Shown here in pieces: positions 32,795 to 32,820 of a DNA stretch of 32,820 nucleotides. The DNA is from Allochromatium warmingii (GTDB lineage: Bacteria; Pseudomonadota; Gammaproteobacteria; Chromatiales; Chromatiaceae): the NCBI RefSeq assembly GCF_900107145.1, contig NZ_FNOW01000033.1:1-32820 (forward strand), read 5' to 3'. The notes beneath the pieces are model-generated. The model ran no database searches. It was given only the letters and a program-made list of their open reading frames with translations, and had not been told where the DNA came from. The stretch's first letter is position 1. Every line of letters begins with the position of its first letter. Both the position numbers and the translations under genes were made by a program.

Positions 32795-32820
32795 AACTTA
32801 ATTTATAGCTAAGATTTCGC

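Overview
The window looks like a chromosomal segment of a gammaproteobacterium, most likely a purple sulfur bacterium or close relative (Chromatiales-like). The basis is the content: rnfD, the rpsP-rimM-trmD-rplS block, ffh next to ypjD, spirilloxanthin-type carotenoid genes crtC and crtE, and two TGT-N12-ACA boxes of the PpsR/CrtJ type in front of crtE. No species-level marker (for example 16S rRNA) is present, so the placement is inference.

Layout. (1) 1-305: the 5' end of rnfD on the minus strand, with no rnfC upstream of it. (2) about 596-4063: an AT-rich accessory block that reads as an integron gene-cassette array without an integrase (CALIN). It has three attC-like sites at about 982-1046, 3312-3381 and 3588-3659. 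These frame a convergent SinI-type (GGWCC) restriction-modification pair, a 37-codon ORF and a small zinc-ribbon protein; a broken adenine/N4 methyltransferase start lies to the left. (3) 4154-6814: pckA-pyrC operon. (4) 6912-15784: a signalling cluster of one membrane histidine kinase facing away from a CheB-CheR-PAS fusion, a PAS kinase and a receiver-kinase hybrid; the last three are translationally coupled. All three kinases end in a similar helical module. (5) 15906-19317: rpsP-rimM-trmD-rplS followed by sbcB. (6) 19350-21776: a lone receiver, a Uma2 nuclease-like protein, fur and an NAD(P)-binding protein. (7) 22171-24679: a DUF2269 membrane protein, crtC and crtE. (8) 24780-28161: ffh-mepA, ypjD and tRNA-Lys(UUU).

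(9) Downstream of tRNA-Lys the window turns into a second accessory island: a gene-poor remnant stretch, an IS630-family element with TA at both ends, a compact three-gene minus-strand operon, and a 5'-truncated tnpB. The operon encodes a 78-aa glycine-zipper membrane protein, a CARF ring-nuclease-like protein with a C-terminal winged helix (NE0113 family), and Csx16. No CRISPR array, no Cas10 or Csm/Cmr genes and no recognised effector nuclease are visible. A 20-bp perfect palindrome sits about 90 bp upstream of the operon. This operon with its palindrome is the most interesting candidate system here: type III CRISPR signal-control genes apparently standing alone, with an uncharacterised membrane partner and a possible autoregulator.

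Short AGCT-rich dispersed repeats recur at gene ends through the backbone. All functional calls rest on reading motifs by eye; no search was run.
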